DNA of 64,000 bases from CAWGYQ01 sp963817395 (lineage in GTDB: Bacteria; Acidobacteriota; Vicinamibacteria; Vicinamibacterales; CAVPJW01). The position numbers were made by a program, and so were the translations under genes. The first letter of the stretch is position 1. Every line of letters begins with the position of its first letter. Location of the stretch: the NCBI GenBank assembly GCA_963817395.1, contig CAWFOC010000008.1:124001-188000 (forward strand), in the 5' to 3' direction. The notes under the pieces were generated by a model. It was not told where the DNA came from and made no database searches. It worked only from the letters and a program-made list of their open reading frames with translations. Shown here piece after piece: positions 1 through 10,670 of the stretch.

Positions 1-1
1 G

Positions 2-46
2 ACGATCGTGGGTGGAAAGATCGTCCATACCGCCAGCCGACGCTGA
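2..46 (+). CDS. C-terminal end of an amidohydrolase-like protein (partial)
   Basis: Only the last 14 codons and a TGA stop are inside the window. They read TIVGGKIVHTASRR. A closing strand of the form (T/M)VVGGKIVY followed by a few residues is typical of metal-dependent amidohydrolases of the YtcJ/imidazolonepropionase type, where the final beta-sandwich strand carries this sequence. The assignment rests on this short motif alone and the body of the gene lies upstream of the window. The next gene starts 77 bases later on the same strand. Confidence 0.4.
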   Translation, partial: TIVGGKIVHTASRR

Positions 47-123
47 AAGGCTCGACGCTGTTCGTGAAACGGCGGGCGCCGCATGGCTTGCGTTCAAAAA
101 TTGGTGATGCTAGCGTGCGAACG

Positions 124-1333
124 ATGTCCGATTCCCGCTCAGGGGAGGTGAGCCGCCGGGATTTTTTCTCGCTGACCTTGAGCGGTGCCGCAGGACTTCT
201 CGTGCCGCGGGAAGGCGGGGCGCTGTCGCGTCTTGGCCGCGAGCTCGAAGCATTGGCCCAATGCGACGCCGGCGAAGTGCCCGGTGGCCGCCTCACCGGC
301 ATCGTCCCGTTCTCCGACGCCGGCGGCGTCCGCTTCGGCGTGCTCCTCGGGCCGCGGGCTCGATGCGCGGCTCCTGACGAATCTTTCGACGCTCGAGTCC
401 GACCGGCTCGTCACACCGAACGAGAGCTTCTACGTTCGCACAGAGGCTCCCGCGTCGATGGATGACCGCGGGGCCTGGAAGATCACGCTCGGCGGGCTCG
501 TCCGCCGCCCGGTGGAGGTGGCCCTGCCTGATCTCCTGCCAGAGGCCTCCGAAAGGGGCCCATATGTCATGGAGTGTGCCGGCAACGGCTCCGGCGGCGC
601 GTTTGGCTTGATGAGCGCGGCCCGGTGGTCGGGCATCTCGATGGCCGATGTTCTCCGACGGGTGGAGGCGCTGCCGGCCGCCAGCCGCGTCCTGGTCTCC
701 GGCGTGGACCACTCTCAACCGTCAGCCACATCTTCACCCGGCGCCAGCTGGATCTTCACGCTCGACGATCTGCGATCATCAGGAGCGTTCCTCGCCACCG
801 CGATGAACGGTCAGCCATTGCCGCGGGACCATGGCTACCCGGTGCGGTTGTACGTCCCGCGCTGGTACGGGTGCGCCTGCATCAAGTGGGTCAATCAGAT
901 CGTCCTGGTGAGCGAAGATGAACCGTCGACCCCTCACATGCGCGAGTTTGGTCCACGCACGTTCCAGCAGGGCCGCCCGGCGCTCGCGAAGGAATTCAAG
1001 CCCGCTTCGATGGATCTGGCGGCCATGCCGATCCGGGTCGAGAAATGGCGCGTCGGCAACCGCCTCAGTTACCGCGTCGTCGGCGTGATGTGGGGTGGCG
1101 AGGCGAGCGTCGATCGGCTCGCGATTCGCTTTCGCCAGCCTGAGCCCTTCGTACCTGTGCACGTCTGCCCGGCGCCCCGGACGACGAGCATGTGGGCGCT
1201 CTGGTCGCATGTCTGGCGTCCATCCGAGCCGGGCCGTTACGCGATCGTGCTGCGGGCGGCCGACTCTTCGATTCCAGCGGAGCGACTCGACATCTTCTAC
1301 TACACACGCGAGATCGCGATCGACGAGGTATAG
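124..1333 (+). CDS. Sulfite-oxidase-like molybdopterin-dependent oxidoreductase, Tat-exported, frameshifted
   Basis: A periplasmic molybdenum enzyme of the sulfite oxidase / SoxC family. The ATG at 124 opens a twin-arginine signal (SRRDFFSLTLSG, residues 10-21). The Moco domain contains VMECAGNG, whose Cys (about residue 151) is the expected molybdenum ligand, and is followed by a C-terminal Ig-like dimerisation domain. No haem domain is seen, so an external electron acceptor is expected. The signal and first ~75 residues are in one frame; from GLDARLLTNLS onward the protein continues in the next frame. The shift lies around 349-358 in a GGGCCGCGGG stretch, so it is probably one gene with a sequence error. 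The true substrate is not known; related enzymes act on sulfite or oxidised methionine. The secreted TPR gene follows after 6 bases, suggesting co-transcription. Confidence 0.8.
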
Positions 1334-1339
1334 CGCCTG

Positions 1340-3103
1340 ATGACCCGACGTCAATCCAGGTTACTGGCGTGCACGGCTCTGGTGTGCCTCGTCGCCGCGC
1401 CCGGACGGGATCCGATTGCGCAATCCGTTCCGCCCCTTGAGATCACCTTCCCGACATCCGGATCGGCGCACGCGCAGCCCTTGTTTCTGCGCGGGGTGGC
1501 GGCTCTCCACGATTTCGAGTACGAGGACGCCATCGACGCTTTTCAGGAGGCCCAGAAGATCGATCGTGGCTTCGCGATGGCGTACTGGGGCGAGGCGATG
1601 ACCTACAACCAGACGCTCTGGCGACGCGAGAACGTCGACGCGGCACGCGAGGCGTTGGCGCGCCTGCGCTCCAATTCGAACGTCGCCTCGCTCGCCTCGA
1701 CCGAACGAGCGTTCATCGCAGCCGTCGAGGTCCTCTTTGGCGAAGGCGACTTCGCCCAGCGCCGAAGCGCCTATGCCGACGCGATGGCACGCTTCCACGC
1801 GAGTGAGCCGGACAATCCGGAAGTGGCGGCCTTTCATGCGCTGGCCCTGCTCGGAACGATGTCGCGCAGCCTCATCGGTTACGTGGACACGACCGAGGGG
1901 CACAGTCATGGTCTGGCAGGGAGCGAAACGCAGAAGCAGGTGGCAGCGATTCTCGAAAAGGTGCTGGCCACGCACCCGCGGCATCCCGGAGCGCTTCACT
2001 ACCTGCTGCACAACTACGACGATCCCGAACACGCCAGGCTGGCACTGGAGGCGGCGCGCGCCTATGCCACGATCGCGCGGTCGAGCCATGCGTTGCACAT
2101 GCCGGCCCACATCTTCTTCCAGCTCGGCATGTGGCACGATGCGGTCGCTTCCGATCGGGCCGCCTTCGACGCGTCCACTGCACGGGTCAAGGCGCGGAAC
2201 CTGTCTCCGACGATGCACGACTACCACGCGCTGTCGTGGCTGCAGTACGAGCTGCTTCAGCTGGGCCGATACCGCGAGGCGTGGACGACGCTCGGCGAGA
2301 TCGAGCCGGTCGTCAAGTCGAGCGGACTCCTGCCGTTGCTGAGCAATCTCTCATCGATGCGCGGGCGCTTCGTGGTCGAGAGCCGCCGCTGGGACCTGAT
2401 GGCTCGCGAGCGCAACTTCGGCAACGTGAACGAGCTCTTCGCGATCGGCATGAGCGCGGCACGAAGCGGGAACGCGTCGCTGGCCGAGATGGCACGCGCC
2501 GGCCTGGCCGAGCGCTCGCAGTCGGAGCAGGAAGGCGATCTGCGTCCGGCCATCGCCATCATGGAGAGGGAAGTGGCGGCGCTGATCGATCTGGCGGCGG
2601 GTCGTTCGAGCGAGGCGGTGGAGATCCTTCAGGCCGCCGCGAACGCCGAGCTGCGGCTGCCGCCGCCCCTCGGTCTTCCCGTGCCGATCAAGCCCGCTCC
2701 GGAGCTGCTCGGTGAGACGCTCGTGGAGCTGGGCCGACCTCGCGACGCACGTGAATGGTTCGAGCGCGCGCTCGCCCGCAACCCCAATCGCTCGCTTTCG
2801 GTTCTCGGCCTCGCGCGGATGGCGCGAGCGTCAGGGGACACAGACGAAGCCAGACGGCACTATCGGCAGTTGCTTGCGAATTTCGATCGGGCGGACACGG
2901 AGCTGACCGAACTGCAGGAGGCGCGCGCGGCAATCGACGGTTCGAGTGTTCCGGCCACGCGTGTGCAAGGTGCTGATTCCCATTGCGGTCTGTGTGGCCG
3001 CGTTAGTCGCCATCGCTCTGCTGATTCGACGATCGACTCGCCGCGCGCGGGTCACGGAGTCGAGAGGCGCGATCGACGCCGCCGTGCATTGGGTCGGCGA
3101 TGA
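1340..3103 (+). CDS. Secreted tetratricopeptide-repeat protein
   Basis: A predicted exported protein of helical repeats. It starts at ATG 1340, six bases after the stop of the molybdoenzyme. Residues 1-28 look like a signal peptide (positive start, then a hydrophobic stretch rich in Leu, Val and Ala). The rest is built of TPR-like helix pairs, for example ALHDFEYEDAIDAFQEAQKI near residue 55 and further repeats near residues 225-300 and 440-510. A His-rich part (LHYLLHNYDDPEHARLALEA, then HALHMPAHIFFQLGMW) lies around residues 215-265; this arrangement is common in large secreted TPR proteins of Acidobacteriota. The last ~45 codons are unusually Arg-rich, and an overlapping frame there encodes a clear membrane helix, so the real C-terminus may be shifted after about 2960. 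Function is unknown beyond probable protein interaction. Confidence 0.75.
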   Translation: MTRRQSRLLACTALVCLVAAPGRDPIAQSVPPLEITFPTSGSAHAQPLFLRGVAALHDFEYEDAIDAFQEAQKIDRGFAMAYWGEAMTYNQTLWRRENVDAAREALARLRSNSNVASLASTERAFIAAVEVLFGEGDFAQRRSAYADAMARFHASEPDNPEVAAFHALALLGTMSRSLIGYVDTTEGHSHGLAGSETQKQVAAILEKVLATHPRHPGALHYLLHNYDDPEHARLALEAARAYATIARSSHALHMPAHIFFQLGMWHDAVASDRAAFDASTARVKARNLSPTMHDYHALSWLQYELLQLGRYREAWTTLGEIEPVVKSSGLLPLLSNLSSMRGRFVVESRRWDLMARERNFGNVNELFAIGMSAARSGNASLAEMARAGLAERSQSEQEGDLRPAIAIMEREVAALIDLAAGRSSEAVEILQAAANAELRLPPPLGLPVPIKPAPELLGETLVELGRPRDAREWFERALARNPNRSLSVLGLARMARASGDTDEARRHYRQLLANFDRADTELTELQEARAAIDGSSVPATRVQGADSHCGLCGRVSRHRSADSTIDSPRAGHGVERRDRRRRALGRR

Positions 3104-3124
3104 CGAGGCACGCGACCTGAGAAG

Positions 3125-3154
3125 AAAAAAGGGCGGCCCCGTGGGGCCGCCCTT
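3125..3154 (-). terminator. Rho-independent terminator of the TonB receptor gene
   Basis: On the minus strand an 11-bp GC-rich stem (AAGGGCGGCCC paired with GGGCCGCCCTT) around a 4-nt loop is followed by a run of six T, 27 bases after the receptor stop codon. On the plus strand the same element has six A before the stem but only a short T pair after it, so it acts mainly for the minus strand. Confidence 0.85.
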
Positions 3155-3180
3155 CCTGCGTACGAGTTGGAGAGCGCCGG

Positions 3181-6100
3181 TTAGAACCGGTACCGGAAGC
3201 TCAGCTGCCAAATCCGCATGAAGCCTCGGATGGACGTGATACGGCCGAAGGGCGCTGAATCGACCGCGCCCGACATCGAGTCCCCGTTGAACCTCGCCTT
3301 GTTCAGCAGGTTGAGGATCTCGAAACGGATCTGCCCGGTGTGCCTGTTCGCGAACGTCGCGTCCTTGGTGAACACGACATCGACTTTCTCACGGAACTGA
3401 TACCGCGAGTCGCTGATTTGGCGCGGCGCGGTGCCATATCGTCCGGGCCCAGGATTTGCGAACGCGTCGGCATCGAACCAGCGAGCCTCCGGATGGTCTG
3501 CGGAGGCGACCCTGTCTTCATCGCTTCCCGGCGTGTCGGGATCGCCGACGAGGTCCGGTCGCTGCTGGCCACCGAAGAGTCCGAGGTTCGAATCCGACGT
3601 TCCATCACTCATAATCGGGTTCAACGGTGAGCCGCTGATGAAATCGAGGATGGCCGAGGCGCTCCAGCCGCCGAGCAACCACCACTTCACGGTCCCTTGA
3701 GTCGACGGCTCCGGGAACTGGATAATCGGCGCCAGCACAATCCGGTGCGGAGCGTCGTAGTGACTCGTGCCGTACTCGGCATCGAGGTCATACGCGTTCT
3801 GCGGCTGCTTTCTGTTGTTCGAAGGTTCGTCCGCGTACGTGCTGCTCTCGCCGAACTGATTGTCCTCGCTCAAGCTCCAGGTGTAGCTGAAGCGCCCCCC
3901 CCAGGCCCCTCCATCCGCGGACTCCGGTCCGCTTGTCGAGGACCGCGGTGATGGCGTGATACTGCCGCCGCGAGCCCTCGGTCGATCTCCAACATCAGAA
4001 TGTCGCCGAACTGCGGGAAGGGCCTTATTAACTGACCCTGCTGGATGGTCTCGCGCGTACCGAACTCGCCCGCCTCATCAACGCCGAAGAACGGATTGGG
4101 CACTGAGGCTCGCAACGCTGCCGCATCCCAGTTGCCGCCGGCAGCCGGGAACATTCGTCGAGCGACGTCTGGATCGATCTGGTTGATGTTGATGAAGGTC
4201 GCACCCTCCGTGCCACCGAACCCGATGTCGCGCCCCGTGGCCCCGACATACCCAAGTGTCACGGCCATGTTGCCGGCGAGCTCACGCTGCACGTCGATCG
4301 AATACTGATGGACCTTCGGTGACCCCTTGGTCTGGTCGACGAACTGGACCTGCCCGCCGACGCCGGTGAGCAACTGTAGGGAGCTGCCCTGCGGTTGCTC
4401 CAGGCCGTCGGGGAAGGGGTCGTCAAGTGTCCTGATTGGAACCTCGCTCTCGGAGGCGGACTGGCTCATCGCGGTCACGCGCGAGAAGCCGGTCTGACCG
4501 TGTCTGGTCACGTCGTACTGCCATGGCGCATAGAACAGCCCGTAGCCTCCACGGAGGACGGTCCTGTCATTCAGGGCGTAGGTCGCCCCGAAGCGGGGCG
4601 CCACCTTGAGGGCTGCCGGGTCGCCCTGTTCGGTCGGGGCGCCGTCGACGCCCGCGTAGATGAGGCCTCCACGCAGTGTCTGACCCGCCAGAAGGCCCGT
4701 CTTGGGCACGAGCGCGTCGAGCGGGTTGACTACATCCCGATCGAAGGCCACGGTCTGCCGATTCTCAATCTCGCGCAGGCCGTCCTCGTGCTCGAGTCGC
4801 ACGCCGTAGTTGAACGTGAACCGCGAGTTCACGCGGAAGTCGTCCTGGAGGTACAAGCCCCAGTACTTCGTGAACCACTCGAGCGGCCCGGGCCCGTCAA
4901 CTGCCTCTCCTGAGTCCGCAGCGCCTACTAACACGCTGGCCAGGTCATGGCCGCCAACACCGTCCCGGGAAGTGAAATTCGGGCTGAACGCAAACCGTCC
5001 ACCCAGCTCTTGCGAGCTGACCGACGCCAGACCCAGTCTTCGGAAGTCGGCCCCTACCTTGAAACTGTGACTGCCCCACAGCTTGGTCAACGTACCGTTG
5101 ATCGAATAGGGGCTCTTCCACCGGGTTCCCACCGAGCCGCCCCACCCTCCGACCTCCGAGACATCGGTGAATGACATGACCGGGAAGGTGTCGCTGCCGC
5201 CCGGGCCGAGGGCGCCCACAAAGTTGTCACTGAATCCGAGCGACGCCAGTCCGGGTGAGAAGGCCTGCTTGTCGCACGAGTCGTACCAGGTCGTCCACCC
5301 ATAGCGGAGCGTCAGCACCGTGGTGTTGTTCAGAACGTTGGTGTTGTTCACGACGAGCACGTGCGGACGCCGGCGCAGCGGGCCGAACCACTCGCTCGTG
5401 TTCGCGATGAACAGGTCCTCAGTCTTCATGAGCGTGCTGCCGGGCTCATCGGTCTTGTTATAGATGTACGAGCCGTTCAGGGTCCAGCTGTCGCTGATCT
5501 TGTGATCGGCTCTGAACGCTATCATGTCGGCTGTGTCGTCGAGCGTGCCGGTTCCGATCGCGTTTGGTTCGTTGTCTTCGTTGGTCCCCATCGGGCCGGT
5601 CAGGGTTTCAGTGGGCCACTGGTTGAGCAGATTGAACCCGGTTTCGCTCGCGGCAGGATGATCGCGTGGAATGATCGCGTTGGTGAACTCCCCACCGGTG
5701 GCAATAGATCCAGTTCCCGATGAGGGACACCGGGCGTTTGAGCTGCCGCCCCGACAGTACGGGTTGAAAATGCGGACCGGCACGCCGTTGATCGTCGACT
5801 GGGAGAAATCACCGGTGCGCTGGTTGCGACCCGGCCAGACTTCCTGGAGGCCCCGGGTCGTTCCGGACCGGTAGCCCTCGGTCGCGGCCCAGAAGAACGT
5901 GCGGTCCCTGATGATGGGCCCTCCGACGCCGCCGCCGTACAGACGATAGTAGGCGTCGGCCAGGCCGGTCTCTTCCTTGCTCAATCCCTCTTTTTCATTG
6001 AAGAAGTTTTCAGACTGGCCCCAGATCGGGCGCGTTTGATAAAAGCCGGAGCCGTGGAACACGTTGGTGCCCGACTTCATGGTGGTGTTGAACACGCCGC

Positions 6101-6806
6101 CGCCGGTACGTCCCATCTCCGCGTCGTAGGTGTGAACCTGCACCTTGATCTCGCCGACGGCTTCGATCGTCGGGTTCAGAATCGCGCGCCCCGTCAGCTC
6201 GGTGATGGACACACCGTCCAGCAGGTAGTTATTCGCCCGGACCCCGCCCCCGCCGAGCGAGATGCGTGAGGCGTTCGACTGATCCTGCTGCCGATCGAAT
6301 TGCGGGTCGCCGACATGGTTCACCGTGGGGATGGTGACGCCAATCAGGAAGGCATTACGGCCCGGGGCCGGCAGCGATTCGAGGGCCTCCTGGTCCAGCG
6401 TGCCGCCCGTTGACGCATTCGACGTCTCGATGAGCGGGGCGTCGCCGGTAACGGTGATCGATTCCTGAATGTTGCCGACTTCGAGCGGCAGATCCAGCGT
6501 GATGAACTGCTGGGTGCCGATGCGGACGCCGGCCCGCTCGAAGGTCTTGAATCCGGTGAGCGCCGCCTTCACCGTGTAGGTGCCCGGCGCCACGTTGGGA
6601 AAGTTGTATTCGCCGACGTCATTGGACACTGTCGTCCGCGCGACGTTCGTGTCCTGGTTGGTGAGCGTGACCTCCGCGCCCGGAATGACCCCGTTGGCGT
6701 CGCGCACGGCGCCACGGATACCTCCCTGGAAAGACTGCCCACTGGCGTCGAACGCACCCGCCAGGAGCAGGAGCCCGCACATCACCAATGTAGCTGCTGT
6801 TCTCAT
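3181..6806 (-). CDS. TonB-dependent receptor, Oar-like, with N-terminal carboxypeptidase-regulatory domain, frameshifted
   Basis: A large outer-membrane beta-barrel receptor of about 1,200 residues, probably for import of oligopeptides or polysaccharide fragments. ATG 6806 is preferred over an in-frame ATG at 6818 because GAGGG lies 5 bases before it. Order: signal peptide (residues 1-24); a carboxypeptidase-regulatory Ig-like domain (about 25-115, with IRGAVRDANGVIPGAEVTLT and YNFPNVAPGTYTV); TonB plug (about 120-230, NYLLDGVSI); then the barrel, ending in the aromatic membrane-insertion signal SFRYRF. Two frameshifts interrupt the barrel: one near 3960 (after LMLEIDRG) and one in a run of eight C at 3895-3902. 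Conserved barrel sequence (RRQYHAITAVLDKRTG, then FSYTWSLSEDNQFGE) continues across both, so sequence error is likelier than decay. A strong terminator follows. Substrate unknown. Confidence 0.9.
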
Positions 6807-7359
6807 AGATACCCTCATGGAGTGAACGTTGATAAGTTCTCGGCGACTTCGATGTCGTGCGCCACACAGGACAAAGCAGACGCTTGGGAAGAGAAGGGCA
6901 GAAGCTCCCAACTGGAAAAACGGAACACTGGCTCCGACGTCATTGTCGGAATGCGACTGGTCAAAAGAATGGGGCATCTTAGGACCGTCTCGATCACGAC
7001 GCAAGGGGAAAGTGACGAAGCCGACACTAAGATCATTCAAAAATTCGTAGATCCAAACCCCCGAATTATCAACGAGTTGCGCCCGTTTCTTTCTCAACGA
7101 GAACGTCGCTCTCGAGGCCGTAGACCACAAAGATGTGGAAGGGAGCGCACCGCCATCGGACGCGGTACCGGAGGGGCGGGCACGGGGATGAACGACCGCG
7201 GGATCGCTCGAATCGCCATGCCCGGTGAGCGGGCCGCGAGTCAGTGTATGCTCCGATTCCATTCGAGTCCCGGGTGCTCGCGTTTGCGGTGGGATCGGCC
7301 GGCGTACGTGAGCCACGACCGTTCCCTCCGCCCGTTTCCGATTTCGCGAGGAGAGCGAC
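6807..7359. other. Divergent intergenic region, 553 bases
   Basis: Lies between the TonB receptor (leftward) and a small membrane protein (rightward) and should hold both promoters. It is less GC-rich than its surroundings. I see one clean inverted repeat, TCCGAC-N6-GTCGGA at 6933-6950, about 130 bases upstream of the receptor start, which could be an operator. No convincing gene is visible: open frames here lack a Shine-Dalgarno site, a signal or any recognisable motif. I could not place a -35/-10 pair with confidence. Confidence 0.4.
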
Positions 7360-7968
7360 ATGGAATTCACGATTCTGCACCTGGTCCTGGTCGTTGGCGT
7401 TGGTATCGCCGTCTGGGGCCTCACGACCAGCCTTCTGTCATGGTCGCTCCAGTCGGGCGACCGCGGGTTGCTCTTGCCAGCCATCGTCGGCGCGTTCGTC
7501 GGCCTGATGTGGTCGCGTCAGCTGGTGGAGGTTCCGACGCTCATCACCGACGCCGCCGGGGCGGTCATCGGATGCTTCATCGTCCTCTACATCGTCATCG
7601 GCATCGCCACGCCGGGCCACGGGGCCGCCGTCATCAACCTCTTTGCGCAGGGCCCGCTCGAAACCGGATTCAAGACCACCGATCCCGGGCCGTGGATCTG
7701 GCCCGTCAACTTGGTGGTGAAGCGCCGCGGGTCCATCATCTGGCACCTGAACGCCAACCAACGCATGAAGGTGACGATACGATTTCCAGATGGCAGCCCG
7801 TTCGAGAAGACGACCTTCAGCCGCATATTCGGTGACGGCAGCGAGGTCATTCTGGCCGCGCCGATCGTCAATACCGGGACGTTCGTGTATGAGGTGAGGG
7901 TCGAGGACGAACAGGGCAATGTGTTCGCGGTGGATCCCAAGGTCAAGATTCCCAAGGGCGGGGGCTAG
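7360..7968 (+). CDS. Membrane protein of unknown function with a C-terminal beta-rich domain
   Basis: A 202-residue protein I do not recognise. ATG 7360 has a good AGGAGAG Shine-Dalgarno site. There are two or three membrane helices (about residues 5-27, 36-50 and 62-83), then a soluble part of about 110 residues starting near PLETGFKTTDPG. The soluble part has alternating hydrophobic residues and ends FVYEVRVEDEQGNVFAVDPK, the look of a cupredoxin- or Ig-like beta sandwich. No Cys/His/Met set of a type 1 copper site is visible, so if the fold is cupredoxin-like it is probably metal-free. It converges with the kinase gene, 17 bases apart, and has its own upstream region, so it is likely a single-gene unit. 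Confidence 0.7.
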   Translation: MEFTILHLVLVVGVGIAVWGLTTSLLSWSLQSGDRGLLLPAIVGAFVGLMWSRQLVEVPTLITDAAGAVIGCFIVLYIVIGIATPGHGAAVINLFAQGPLETGFKTTDPGPWIWPVNLVVKRRGSIIWHLNANQRMKVTIRFPDGSPFEKTTFSRIFGDGSEVILAAPIVNTGTFVYEVRVEDEQGNVFAVDPKVKIPKGGG

Positions 7969-7985
7969 ACGAGGCGGATGCGCGA

Positions 7986-10579
7986 CTACTCGCGCGTGAG
8001 CGCGGCGCTGACGTCGGGACGCTGGCGCACGCGCGCGAGATCGGGATCGAATCTGACGCCCAGCACGTCGCGACTCGGCAGCGCGCCCACGATGAGCTGC
8101 GCCGCGCGTTCGTCGTCGCCGCACCGGCTCGCCGTGATCGCGCCGTAATAGGCGAGCAGGGGGCTTCGAGGATGTCGCGCGAGCACGTCGTCGAGGCTCC
8201 CGAGCGCTTCGGTGCAGCTGCCGAGCGCGGCAAGCGCCATCGCCAACTCCGCCCGCGTCTCGTCGTCCTGCTGGTTCGCCTCGATCTCACCGCGGAAGAG
8301 CTGCACCGCCTCAGTGAGCTCGGCTTTCGACTCGTCGAGCCTGCCAAGCTGGCGCAAGGCGTCCGCGACGGCCGCGCGGTAGCCGGGATCGCGCGGCGCG
8401 GATTCAAGCACGGTCCGCCAGTTTCGTAAGGCCAACTCGTAATGCCCGCGGTAGTAGTTGACCAGGCCGAGGTTGTAGAGCGTGGCTGGCAGCGGGCTGA
8501 TCTCCTGCGCGCGGCGGAAGTACTGCTCGGCGCCATCGAGATCGCTGCGCGTCAGACGCACAAGACCGAGCAGCACCAGCGGCGCCGGACCCTGGTGCAG
8601 GGCGGCAGCACTCTCGAATGCGCGCTCGGCGCCGTCCACGTCGCCCTTCAATCGGAACAGATACGTGCCGTACTCGTAGTGGTGCCGCCAGAGTCCGGGC
8701 CGAAGCGCGATGGCGCGTTGGTACATCGCTTCTGCATCGGCGTGGCGCCCGAGGCTCGCGTAGAGATCGGCAATGTTGCGGCAGGTGACGTCGTTACCCG
8801 GGGCCAGAGCCAGCGCACGGTCGAACGCCGCCCGTGCTTCGACCGTGCTGCCGCTTTCGGCCGCCACCATCCCCGAGGCCAGCCACGCCTCGGGCAGTTC
8901 CTGGTCGAGCGCGACCGCACGGCGCGCGGCGTCGGTGGCCGCGGCCTTGGTGTCGGGATCGTGTGTGCGGTGGAACTCGCTGATGAGGGCCATGGCAAGC
9001 CCCGCGCGCGCGGCGGCAAAGTCCGGATCCGCCTCGAGCGCCTCGCGATAGCGCGTCAGCGCCGCCTCCGTGTTGCCTTCGATGTCGAAGCCCTGATGCA
9101 GCTTCGCAGCCTCGAGATAGCGTTCGTAGGCCTTCAGGCTGGGCGTGCGGAAGCGATCGACGCCGCCAGCGGGCCTCGCCGAGCCTGTGACGAGCGCGAC
9201 CTGAAGCCCCTCCTGAGCCTGGTCAAGCGCTGAGAGCGCGCGCTCGGACGATGAGTCGAAGGTCTTGTTCCAGAGCTCTTGGCCGTCGGCGCCAAAGAGC
9301 TGGACCGCAACGCCCACCGAGCCGTCGCGCTCGGTCACCGATCCGGTGACGACGCGCTCGAGCGCGAGGCGGCGCGCCACTTCGGTGACCTCGGTCCCCG
9401 ATTCAATGGCCGTCGTCGTTGCCAATGGCGCGACGCTGAGCGCAGGGGAGCGCTGGAGGCCCGCCGTGAGGGCATCGGTCGCGAGCCGGCCAAGGAATTC
9501 GTTGGCAGCCGACCCGCTGTAGTGAAACGGCATGACCCCGACGGCCAGTCGCTGCGCTGTAGCCACAGGCTCCGCCGGCGCACCGACGGGCGGGGCGACG
9601 TCCGCCGGCGATCGGATCCCACGCCAGACGAACAGTCGCGGAGATCACCAGCGCACAGGCGGCCACGACCAGCCAGGGACGCGCGCGGGAATGTCGCGGT
9701 TTCGTCTTATGCACCGGGTCGGTCGGTGGCATCCCCGGCGCGTGGCCGAGCTGCGGCCTGACGGCCTCGAGCGCCGCGGCCAGCTCGCTGGAGCGTTGAT
9801 ATCGGAGCCCCGGCTCCTTTTCGAGCGAGCGGTGCACGATGCGGGCGACGGCAGGAGGACAGCGATCATCGAGCGGTGGCGGCAGGTCGCGCAGAATCGC
9901 CGTCGTCATTTCGAACGCGGAGCGGCCGGTAAAAGGGAGGCGCCCCGTCAACATCTCGTAGAGCAGCACGCCCTGCGCCCAGTTGTCGCTGCGTGCATCG
10001 GCCATCTCTCCTCGCAGCACTTCCGGCGCCATGTAGGCGAGCGTTCCGACAACAGTGGACGCAGGCGTCGCTCGCCTGGCGCGAGCGCGTGGCGGTGTCG
10101 ATGGAGAGATCCAATGCGCGCGTGGCGAGTCCGAAGTCGAGCACCTTGATGCGCCCGTCTGGTGTGATGCGGATGTTCGCGCTCTTCAGGTCGCGGTGTA
10201 CGACTCCGTGCTCGTGCGCGTGCGCGACGGCGGACGCGACGTGAATCGCGTAGCGGACGGCTGTGTCGAGGGCCAGGCCCTCGGGAGGAATGAGGTCCTG
10301 CAACGAACGACCCTCGACGAGCTCCATCACCAGGAAGAGGCGGTCGTCCGTCTCGCCGACTTCGTAGATGGTGCAGATGCTGGGATGGTTCAGCGCCGAC
10401 GCCGCGCGTGCCTCGAACATCAGCGCTTCGCGAGGCGTGCGATCGAGCGTGAGACCGGTGAGCACCTTGATGGCAACCGGCCGATCGAGCCTCGTGTCGT
10501 GCGCTCGATAAACGACTCCCATCCCGCCGGCGCCGAGCACCGACTCGATCCGATAGTGCCCGAGCAGCTGGCCCACCAT
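7986..10579 (-). CDS. Serine/threonine protein kinase with membrane segment, TolB-like domain and TPR repeats, frameshifted
   Basis: A PknB-type receptor kinase of about 864 residues. The N-terminal kinase domain has the Gly loop GAGGMGVV (16-23), VAIK with Lys38, HRDLKSANI (128-136) and DFG (148-150), then GTLAYMAPE in the activation region. After about residue 300 comes a single membrane helix (ARPWLVVAACALVISATVRL). The outer part begins with a TolB/adenylate-cyclase-associated type domain (VGVMPFHYSGS, VVTGSVTERDGSVGVAVQLF) and continues into about ten TPR units to the C-terminus. Two frameshifts, near 10070 (before TVVGTLAYMAPE) and near 9605 (after the membrane helix), split it into three pieces. 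The motifs are complete across the breaks, so one functional gene is the best reading. Kinase inside and TPR sensor outside is the expected arrangement; targets are unknown. Confidence 0.88.
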
Positions 10580-10670
10580 GAGGTCGATTCAGTCAGGACG
10601 CTGGAGGCCGCGGGCCGCGCCGAACCTCGTGTCGACGAAGCATGTTACCCGACTGGCGGCCGTGAAGCGG

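Noticed and set aside
3895..3902. Programmed frameshifting at the run of eight C in the TonB receptor
   Set aside because: A second, unrelated shift 60 bases away and many shifts in other genes point to sequencing indels instead of recoding.
3870..7484. Extension of the TonB receptor upstream to 7484
   Set aside because: The extra ~225 residues are non-homologous and would precede a normal signal peptide. GAGGG before ATG 6806 supports the shorter start.
6822..7835. Plus-strand frame of 337 codons spanning the intergenic region and the small membrane gene
   Set aside because: It overlaps, in another frame, a gene with a good AGGAGAG site and membrane helices; the frame itself is rich in Arg and His and has no motif.
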